From: Actinomortierella ambigua | Taxonomy: Eukaryota > Mortierellomycota > Mortierellomycetes > Mortierellales > Mortierellaceae | Reading direction: 5' to 3' | Assembly: GCA_016098155.1 (NCBI GenBank) | Contig: JAAAJB010000693.1 | Location: 1-16,814 of the forward strand | DNA length: 16,814 nucleotides | In this document: positions 10,726 to 16,814 of the stretch, piece by piece | Position numbering within the stretch: position 1 is the first letter of the stretch | Layout: each line of letters begins with the position of its first letter | Translations under genes and position numbers: made by a program | Notes under the pieces: model-generated | What the model was told of the DNA's origin: nothing | What the model saw: only the letters and a program-made list of their open reading frames with translations | The model's database searches: none

Positions 10726-10758
10726 AGAGAGAGAGAGAGAGAGTGTGTGTGTGTGTGT
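10726..10758. repeat. (AG)n(TG)n compound microsatellite
   Basis: Nine AG units (10726-10743) pass directly into a run of TG units to 10758. It lies about 185 bp upstream of the cysteine-rich secreted-protein gene. Length variation between strains is likely. Confidence 0.9.
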
Positions 10759-10942
10759 CCTCATCACTTCACAAAGTGGATTGTTTCCACAAATCCGTCC
10801 CTCTGGCAATCACCAACATACCGATCTTGCATTTCTCACTATGCGACAGGCTTGTGCTTTGGGGCATTTTTTATCTTTCTTCTTCGACATTACAAAGCTC
10901 GACCCATCTTGCACTCGCCCCCTCCATTCTCTAGCGAAAACC

Positions 10943-11239
10943 ATGCACCCCATTGTCCTCTCAACCGTGCTTTTGGTAGTGCCACTACTAGTTTCTGAAG
11001 CGCTTTTATACAGCGAGTGCACCGCGGACTGCCAGGACCAATATTACAAAGGCCTCTCAAAGTGCATGGAGCCAGAGTGTGTGCTTCAGACCCAGATGTG
11101 GAGAAGAGCATGCACAGACAGCTGTCGCAGTGCTTGTTTGGCCTATTGTCTAGAGGCTGTCGAGGCATGCAAGATGTACTCATCAAGCGACATCTGCTAC
11201 AACACTGTTGAGATATGTGCTCAAGCGTTGTCGGTTTGA
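10943..11239 (+). CDS. Small secreted cysteine-rich protein (98 aa, 11 Cys), single exon
   Basis: I do not recognise a family. The 98-aa product starts with a clear signal peptide (residues 1-20, a hydrophobic core rich in Leu and Val, ending VSEA). The mature part has 11 cysteines at 26, 30, 41, 46, 57, 61, 65, 69, 76, 85 and 92. Several are in CxxxC spacing: 26/30, and the ladder 57/61/65/69, which would lie on one face of a helix. An odd cysteine count suggests one free thiol or a dimer. No intron is needed and no membrane span follows the signal. The ATG at 10943 was chosen because it directly precedes the signal peptide; the frame is open upstream through the AG/TG repeat, with less suitable starts. 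It stands alone next to transposon debris, a setting common for fungal secreted or effector-like proteins, but no function is assigned. Confidence 0.7.
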   Translation: MHPIVLSTVLLVVPLLVSEALLYSECTADCQDQYYKGLSKCMEPECVLQTQMWRRACTDSCRSACLAYCLEAVEACKMYSSSDICYNTVEICAQALSV

Positions 11240-11620
11240 GGCAAACTGAGAACCACCAGAGACAACCATCGGCATCAATCCAGAATGATAACAATCTCTA
11301 GCCTACCATCTGCCCAAAAAAATGGTTATGGATAGCACGAACAATGTCATGAGTTTCATCGGTCTTGTGAACTGATTGCAGATGTGTTTACCTTTCCTCT
11401 TCATTGGCGACTCGCCTATGAGCACATGCAGAAGACGGGTATCATTACCTATCAACATTGTATCCATCTTCAGGCAAAAGCGCTTCTTGTCTTATGTCTA
11501 GTCTGACTACAGTGACGCGCTGACATAAAGCGGCCTTCTCTCTCCACGGCTCTTCTGTTGGCAATATTATTATCCCTGCCCTGTCTTGGAAAAATCGACT
11601 CCAACGTATCTTGGCAATGA
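11240..11620. other. Intergenic, no gene seen
   Basis: No credible coding segment, RNA gene or terminal repeat was found. The upstream part of the adjoining piggyBac transposase might be expected here, but I could not recognise it. Confidence 0.5.
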
Positions 11621-12250
11621 ACATTATATAGCATCTACGCGATGTCAAGTGGTACCGGCGCAACAGAGAAAGCACGCGAATGGTCAGAGACGACAGGGAA
11701 TAAACTGCGTATCTTTCTCGGCATCATTGTGCACACAAAAGTATTCAAGAGCAGCTGTGTCACCGATTACTGGAGAACAGACCCAGAGTGCCCTCAACAC
11801 AACATCGCCAGCTTCGTGCCCCTTCAGCTCCTTCAGCCCCTTCATCAACTGAGGTGCTTCCTTCATGTCTTCAATCCTGACGCACCAGCGCCAGCACTTT
11901 TTCTCAAAGATCGAACCTCTCTCAACCATGCTCACAGCTGATTTCGCCAAATACTGCATCCCAGCCTACAACGTTTTCGTCTATGAGAAGATATGTAGGA
12001 TGCAAGATTCACAAGCTCGCAGCCTCGTGACCGCGTAGTCTTAATTATCCATCAAGGTTGGCCACCAAATAGCAAGGTTGCTGTGCACACTTTAATTCCT
12101 TGACACGCATCATTTCCATCCGCTCGCTTTGGCCCTTTGGCTTCACAAACATCCGATTAGCCACGTCGGAGAGTACCGCAACAGACATAGTAGGAGAAAC
12201 GTGCGTAGGAATGTTACTAGGAACAGTGGCTGGGTTCCTCCTGGAATTTC
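11621..12250 (+). mobile_element. Decayed piggyBac-type transposase remnant
   Basis: Fragments of a DDE transposase of the piggyBac family (cut-and-paste at TTAA) lie in at least two frames. The first frame (11621 to about 11900) carries LRIFLGIIV, TDYWRTDPECPQHNI and LRCFLHVFNPDAP, matching the FLG, DYW and LH blocks that precede the catalytic core. The reading then shifts by one base. The second frame (11898-12038) carries FFSKIEPLSTML and a FAKYCIPAYNVFVYEKI block. That block is where the family has its second catalytic aspartate within a DEM-type motif; here it reads YEK, so the residue is lost. A third piece near 12142 (FTNIRLA) resembles the later DNFFTN block. Stops, shifts and the missing aspartate mark it as dead. 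No terminal inverted repeats or TTAA target copies could be assigned. Confidence 0.65.
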
Positions 12251-12972
12251 CACAAGGTAAGAGAGATTATACAAGTCGCTCTTTGTTCCTACGGTCCCAA
12301 AGACGCTCTCTGCACTGCCCTTGCCGATCAGCTACGTATCCAGTAAGAGACGTCTTCCTCCTCTATCCCGACCGGGTAAAACTAATTGTTTTGTTTTTTT
12401 TATTCATTTGCCGAGTACGGGACACTCCCCTGAACCTTCTGATTGGCAATGACCGCGAAGTAGCGACTCTCAGGATTATCTACAAAGGGGCCCTTGGGCG
12501 AGGAGAGCCTTTAGATATCACCGTTAAGCTCAAGGGGCTATCTGTTGTAAAGACAGAACATCGGTTTCCAAAAATGGGAGGGTCGTCTTTTTCTGCTGGT
12601 AAGAACAAGATTGAAGCCCTGACTGAACTTTGAAAGTACAGAGCAAGGAGGAGTCTAGACGGCATTCTTTGGTCGTTCTGGCACCCCCTTCTTTCTTTGT
12701 TTATTTAGCCTTTCCGCATCCCCTGGATCTTTTTTTTTTGGGCATCCCTCAAAATTTGTACCAGGGTACGAGCGGCGTTTAGTCATCCCAAGAACAGCCT
12801 TCAAGCTGGAGACATAATAGCGACACCGAACATGGGTCAAGTCCGAAAGGAGTTTGGAAGCCACAGCAAGGGTCAGACGCTTTTCATCACGGAGTGGATG
12901 CTGGAGCTTTGGAGGGGAGGGGATATGCGTGACGACCAAGATTGAACGTACCGACGAGTCCTCTCTAGCCCG
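12251..12972 (+). other. No assignable gene; open frame to 12633 without recognisable content
   Basis: A plus-strand frame stays open from the piggyBac remnant to a stop at 12631-12633. Its last 70 or so residues (for example TLRIIYKGALGRGEPLDI) look protein-like but match nothing I recognise. After 12633 the sequence is T-rich, then unassigned. It could be more transposon debris or part of a decayed host gene. Confidence 0.35.
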
Positions 12973-13322
12973 ATGGGTGTTGACAATTCGCACCTCTCCT
13001 ATTTCCTCGCGGCAAGAACGTATGATGAAGGATGACTTGTCATCTACATACCAGATGCCGCAGTGTTGGACAAGGTCGCCGAGGAGGAGTCGGCATTGGC
13101 ATCGATCGAGCGATTCCTGGCCATGAACAAGGATGTTTTGACCGGCGCCGAGTTTGAGATTCTAGTTCGCGACTACAGCGGCGAGAGCGATATTTCAATG
13201 GGCGCGCTTTCGTAATCCTTTACCAGCCATTCATGTCGCGAGATCGGAAGACGCTGTTGCTTGTTGACGAGCATGAAAGACTGTTCGAAAGAGAGCATTA
13301 TGTGCCGGTCAAATTCAAGTAG
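12973..13322 (+). pseudogene. Unrecognised decayed protein-coding gene
   Basis: A protein-like reading runs from ATG 12973. It is broken by TGA at 13033-13035, then continues in the same frame to TAA 13213-13215 with strong coding character (PDAAVLDKVAEEES, SIERFLAMNKDVLTGAEFE, VRDYSGESD). Sense then resumes in another frame from about 13209 to TAG 13320-13322 (FVILYQPFMSRDRKTLLLVD, REHYVPVKF). I do not know the family. The pattern of one in-frame stop and one shift fits a pseudogene. A sequencing error or a missed very short intron is less likely, since no normal-length intron bridges either break. Confidence 0.45.
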
Positions 13323-13782
13323 CTGTTTCCTCTGTCATCATTCAACGTGTGGGTGGAATTCAACCAAGGATCTCGGGCGATTTTCACAACTACCGCATGT
13401 CCCATTTTCCACTCACGTACTCCTATGTTGACACTATTTCTTTTCCCATTTGGCTCACACTCTGAGACAGTAGGCTTCTATATAGGCAGGCCGTGACACC
13501 ATACTGCTGAAACATCGCGACAATTCGATAGACCAAAGCGGATCGTGTGGTAGTACTACAACACTAAACTTGCCTCGCTATACCCCCCCTCACCCTGTGG
13601 ACAGACATCAGAGACAAATGAATACACCAAGCTGCCCCTCCCAGCCTTCGCACCGTGTAGCCATCGTGCATATATTTGTATTCTATCCTTGCTTGTAATA
13701 CGATAGTATAACTACAGATTCGTTGTGTTTGTAATCTCGTACAGAATGCGTTCAGTAGGCAAACCCCCTCCATCCCCTACCT
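13323..13782. other. Intergenic, no gene seen
   Basis: No supported gene. A CTATATAG string at about 13476-13483 looks TATA-like, but no open gene follows on the plus strand. The right part would be the 3' flank of the multicopper oxidase remnant on the minus strand. Confidence 0.5.
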
Positions 13783-14265
13783 TCACAACATTGCCAGGCT
13801 CAGCAGTACAGCGGCCGTAGACCAGACAAGGCTACGTGGCTCTGATGGATCGAGCCAGTGCCCATATGAAGGGTGCGTACATTTAGACCGATTTTCTCGC
13901 CCGAGAGATCGAGGCCCTGGCTGCCGCCGGTGTTACCCTGGTAAAGATGCCCTTGGCGATGCACTGTTGGATGTGGGACGGGACGAGCTTGTCAGAGACT
14001 GAGAATAATTTAGGGGCCTCGATGAATGTCGCCCCAAGACCGGCCTCGGTGTGCCATTACATATGTATGGCAGCAGAAGAACAGGACGCCGGGGGTTTCG
14101 GCTTGGAAGCGGATGACGAGGAAGGTCATGGCCGGCACCATGGCAGTGTCGTGACGGAGGGGTTGATGAGATTGTTGTAGGGGACGGACACACTAGGGAA
14201 GGGGGTGTTGAAGTTGTGGATTCCACCCATGGACTGGTCGACGGCGTGGAAATGGTGGAGGTGGT
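13783..14265 (-). pseudogene. Decayed multicopper oxidase (laccase/ferroxidase type), C-terminal end only
   Basis: On the minus strand the third cupredoxin domain of a multicopper oxidase is spread over several frames. In order: HLHHFHAVDQ (from 14263), a damaged form of the HxHGH copper site; then RHDTAMVPAMTFLVIRF and QAETPGVLFFCCH (14156-14067), where the family has a WFFHCH trinuclear/T1 motif; then, in another frame after a stop, WHTEAGLGATFIEAP (14056-14012), a hallmark ending of fungal enzymes. Later pieces shift frame again (QGNTGGSQGLDL; a hydrophobic STAAVLLSLAML before a TGA at 13785-13783), suggesting a C-terminal membrane or GPI anchor. Loss of the first copper-ligand His, the IEW core and the frame makes activity impossible. 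The first two cupredoxin domains are not found upstream. Ferroxidase versus laccase cannot be decided. Confidence 0.75.
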
Positions 14266-15204
14266 TTATATAAAACAAAGTTTATCATTTGGGAGAAGGA
14301 CACTTTTTTAGCCTACTGTGTTGTCTCGGCGTGAGTTTTCCTCCCTGAGACCCACGCCATGCTATCCAGATAGCCCTGCCCATGGTTCAAGCGGCTCTTC
14401 TATTTGGTGTCACTGGATGATACGCTCGAGTTGTCATGTTTTACGACTCTTCTTTACAAAAGTGCTGCCACGAAACTCTACTCGATCAACCCCTTTGACA
14501 ACGAGAACAAACAGTAGCGGGTCAGGCTACACAGGTCTTTCGGGCGATTTATGCAGATATATATACCTCTTGCATACTTTTTTTTAACTGCAAGAAACGA
14601 GTGTATGTTGTCTTGGCATCAGGTTGAATGTGTCGCTTCAGCGATAAGCAAGAAGCTTTTGCGATGTTTGTCAGGTACGATGGAGTTGAAACGAGTGGAA
14701 GAATATGGGCTTTTGCAATACGATTCAATATCCACTGTGTGAGAGCCGCATGAGTTGCCTGTATTTGTCTTGCGTCTTATGGCGATTTGAGATGGTAGAC
14801 AAAGTAGTAGAGACTCTCCTCGTTCTGCACTGGATACTGAAAACTACTTAGCCCAAGTGTACACTGCTCTTTCAACTCGCAATTTTTTTGTCAGGCCTGT
14901 ACGTTTGTACGAAATAGAGTGTACGCTACTGATACTTGCCACGCTATCCCACACGCCCTGACAGGTAGTAAATCGTAAATCGTATGTACTGTACACTGTG
15001 AATATAATCAACACCATTGCATTAGTGCCTACAAATCGACTGGTCTCCTCGCGTGCGTCCAAAAAAGGCTTGCTAACCATGAGACCCACACAAATGGGCT
15101 CAAGGACAGACTAAAAATATGCGGTGTGCTGTTTCTGCAGGTACAACCTGACATGGTAGCTGAGGCACGTTGGACACCAGCGAGATCCCCTATGAGGTTT
15201 TGAA
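14266..15204. other. Intergenic, about 0.9 kb without a supported gene
   Basis: No gene, RNA or repeat family recognised. A plus-strand stretch near 14388-14515 gives a protein-like reading (LYKSAATKLYSINPFDNENK) ending in TAG and may be a coding vestige. The multicopper oxidase upstream domains would be expected on the minus strand here but were not detected. A short direct duplication (GTAAATC twice) lies near 14966-14980. Confidence 0.5.
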
Positions 15205-15211
15205 TATAAAA
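15205..15211 (+). promoter_or_regulatory. TATA box of the octapeptide-repeat gene
   Basis: TATAAAA lies 138 bp upstream of the start codon. It is followed by a CT/CA-rich leader (about 15215-15320) typical of strongly expressed fungal genes. Placement is by motif only. Confidence 0.5.
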
Positions 15212-15342
15212 GAGCACCCTTCTTCTAATCATCCCAACAAACAATTACGCCTCATCACACCCTCTTCCCTCAAAAGCTCACCCGTGCTTCACCACCACCC
15301 TGATCACCACCGATATTTCCAGGAAAATCGAGAATACCACAG

Positions 15343-16142
15343 ATGTTGCTAAACAAGCTTGTTGTAGTCCTTGCGGTTGCTGTTAGTCTGGTGGCTGCTG
15401 ATATCGATCGTATTTCTATTAGTCAAGACGGCGGCTGTATGAAAGGCTACGTGGCCCGCATCCAGTACGAAGATAGCAAGAACGAGGTCAAAGTCTGCTG
15501 CCCTCAGAAGCACATGCCCAACAAGCTCGAGAAGCGCAAGTTCGACAAACCTAAGAGATGCAAGCTCGACAAGCCTAAGAAGTGCAAGTTCGGCAAGCCT
15601 AAGAGGCGCAAGCACGACAAGCCTAAGAGGTGCAAGCTCGACAAGCCGAAGAGGTGCAAGCACGACAAGCCTAAGAGGCGCAAGCACGACAAGCCTAGTA
15701 GGTGCAAGCTCGACAAGCCTAAGAGGTGCAAGCTCGACAAGCCTAACAGGTGCAAGAACGACAAGCCTAAGAGGTGCAAGTTCGACAAGCCTAAGAGGTG
15801 CAAGTTCGACAAGCCAGAAGAGGACGAGATCAACAAGCCAGATGAGGACGAGCTCGACACGCCAGATGAGGACGAGCTCGACACGCCAGATGAGGACGAC
15901 TGGGAGGGCTGCATCGCTCCCTTGCCGGGTTTCTGTCCTCTTGATTCTTATGGTTGCTCGCCGGACATGGGTGGAAACTGTTGCCCTGTATGATTTGTGT
16001 TTTTCCCTCCGTGGTTTTTCTGAAGAGTGACTTCGAGCGTGGATACTAACTTTATCCTAACGCTATCCACAATATCTGTTAATAGAAAGGAACGTGGTGT
16101 AGCAATGACGGAAAGTCGTGCTTCTATGCGCCGGTCTTTTAG
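15343..16142 (+). CDS. Secreted octapeptide-repeat protein with cysteine-rich C-terminal domain, 2 exons
   Basis: Exons 15343-15987 and 16086-16142 join in phase 0 (GTATGA donor, TACTAAC branch site near 16046, AATAG acceptor) to 233 aa. Without splicing the frame stops two codons later. A signal peptide (1-19, ending VAA) precedes a short region with C32, C52 and C53. Residues 63-182 are fifteen octapeptides: twelve basic (KRCKLDKP type, with nine KR dibasic sites and nine Cys), then three acidic (EEDEINKP, DEDELDTP twice). The tail (190-233) has seven cysteines spaced C-x7-C-x6-C-x7-CC-x5-C-x6-C. The CC-x5-C-x6-C part resembles hevein-type chitin-binding or granulin-like modules; the final two cysteines come from exon 2. 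No family is recognised. Cell-wall association, or Kex2 processing of the repeats into peptides, are inferences. The gene has its own TATA box. Confidence 0.8.
15529..15888 (+). repeat. 24-bp coding minisatellite, 15 units
   Basis: Fifteen in-frame 24-bp units encode octapeptides ending KP or TP. Units 1-12 are close copies around AAGCCTAAGAGGTGCAAG; units 13-15 are acidic variants of the same period (GAGGACGAG core). High nucleotide identity between neighbours suggests recent duplication, so copy number probably varies. Confidence 0.92.
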
Positions 16143-16218
16143 TCTGCCTTTGTAGAGGGGTTTTGCCTGTGATTGTGATCAGGATTTCCCTCTTTAATTT
16201 AAGAGGTGTGGCAGCAAT

Positions 16219-16766
16219 ATGAAACAACTTTCTTGTTCCATCCCGTACTTCGTCTCCACCTTTTGTGGGCTAAACAACAACACTCACATCAAAGTTTTCT
16301 ATGAAGGCCTTCTCGCCAGTGCCCACAGGTGGATTGTTCGTCAATTATTCCCAATGGCTAGACCTCTTGGACTCTGCGATGTTACGAGAACATGGCTTCG
16401 CTGAGAAGAGAGATACTGTACATAGGCACGCGCCCTAGGATATGTGGTTGTAGTGTGAATGAATTTTACACCTCAAAGAGGTGCCCCATTTGCCATTGCA
16501 TTATCTATGAGACGAAAAGCTTTCGCCGGCACTGTTGCTCGAAGTGCGGGAAGTACCGACATCGCGATGTCTTTACTGGCCAACTGAAGTCGACAGTGGA
16601 TCAGCAAGAGCGATCGCTCTATTTGCAGCCGATGAAAGGACGGCAGCTAAGCCTGGATGGAGAAGGATGGCAAGAGCAAGGACCAGCAGGCAACAAGTGC
16701 ATCCTCTTCACCCAACCAAGCAGCACTTACAATTGGAGGGCGATGGCTAGAAAGCAGGCGACCTAG
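16219..16766 (+). pseudogene. C-terminal remnant of a Fanzor/TnpB-like RNA-guided nuclease
   Basis: The clear part is the frame 16392-16766 (from about 16455). VNEFYTSKRCPIC matches the RuvC-II block, with its catalytic Glu at 16461-16463 and the first zinc-finger pair. HCCSKCGKYRHRDV supplies the second Cys pair and the RuvC-III HRD, with Asp at 16566-16568. SLYLQP follows, a tail I associate with fungal members. Upstream, in another frame (about 16276-16383), VFYEGLLASAHRWIVRQLF and ARPLGLCDV resemble the segment before RuvC-II. About 70 bases of unmatched sequence and a frame change separate the two pieces. The RuvC-I Asp and the N-terminal half are absent, and the usual Asn after HRDxxAxx is not kept (TGQL). 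I read it as a truncated, dead transposon-borne gene. It could instead be a relic of another IS605/IS607-type OrfB. No transposon ends or guide RNA were found. Confidence 0.65.
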
Positions 16767-16814
16767 AAAGACTAGCCACCTTTTTATGATAGAGCCTATC
16801 TCGCGCGCTGCTAT

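Noticed and set aside
12100..12633. A 177-codon plus-strand frame as an intact gene.
   Set aside because: Its start overlaps the piggyBac remnant (FTNIRLA block), it mixes T-rich non-coding stretches with protein-like parts, and no family was recognised.
15529..15888. The regular repeat array as a CRISPR.
   Set aside because: Units are contiguous 24-bp coding repeats without unique spacers, inside a secreted-protein gene of a eukaryote.
15349..15914. Long minus-strand frames (Leu/Arg- or Leu/Ser-rich) opposite the octapeptide repeat.
   Set aside because: They are antisense shadows of the 24-bp repeat; the plus strand has a signal peptide, splice sites and a cysteine domain.
1..16814. tRNA or rRNA genes.
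   Set aside because: I looked for T-arm-like GGTTCRANYCC strings with a matching acceptor stem and for rRNA core sequences on both strands and saw none; a dedicated tRNA scan would settle this.

Overview
The window reads as nuclear DNA of a fungus. Genes carry many short GT-AG introns (about 80 to 160 bp, several with good CTAAC-type branch sites) and are packed in divergent and convergent pairs. The gene set (ALO1-type lactone oxidase, SART3/Prp24, GPI2/PIG-C, COP9 subunit 8, a membrane kelch protein) together with piggyBac and Fanzor-like remnants and small secreted proteins suggests an early-diverging fungus such as Mortierellomycota or Mucoromycota. That placement is inference from gene style, not a database result.

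Left half (1 to about 9.9 kb), conserved genes. A 27-base T run at the left edge truncates a D-arabinono-1,4-lactone oxidase gene (minus strand). It is divergent from a 16-exon SART3/Prp24 U4/U6 snRNP recycling factor (940-5029, plus; 880 aa after splicing). That gene converges on a five-exon GPI2/PIG-C gene for GPI-anchor synthesis (5177-6641, minus), which is divergent from COP9 signalosome subunit 8 (6826-7939, plus; first intron apparently GC-AG). CSN8 converges on a two-exon signal-peptide/kelch/transmembrane protein (8092-9825, minus). Neighbouring genes are 147 to 210 bp apart. They share no pathway, so the pairing looks like compact packing with shared promoters rather than a cluster.

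Middle (9.9 to 10.9 kb). Low-complexity DNA: a TGAG microsatellite, a purine-rich stretch, then a pyrimidine-rich stretch and an (AG)n(TG)n repeat. No convincing gene is seen here.

Right half (10.9 to 16.8 kb), accessory-like. It holds two intact secreted-protein genes: a 98-aa single-exon protein with 11 cysteines (10943-11239), and a 233-aa protein with fifteen tandem octapeptides that switch from basic to acidic, followed by a hevein-like cysteine tail (15343-16142). Between and beside them lie broken genes: a piggyBac transposase remnant (11621 to about 12250), an unrecognised decayed gene (12973-13322), the C-terminal end of a decayed multicopper oxidase (13783-14265, minus), and the C-terminal RuvC/zinc-finger end of a Fanzor/TnpB-like nuclease (16219-16766). 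The contrast between packed, intact core genes on the left and transposon debris plus secreted proteins on the right is the main large-scale feature.

All splice sites were placed by eye, from reading-frame continuity, splice consensus and family conservation.
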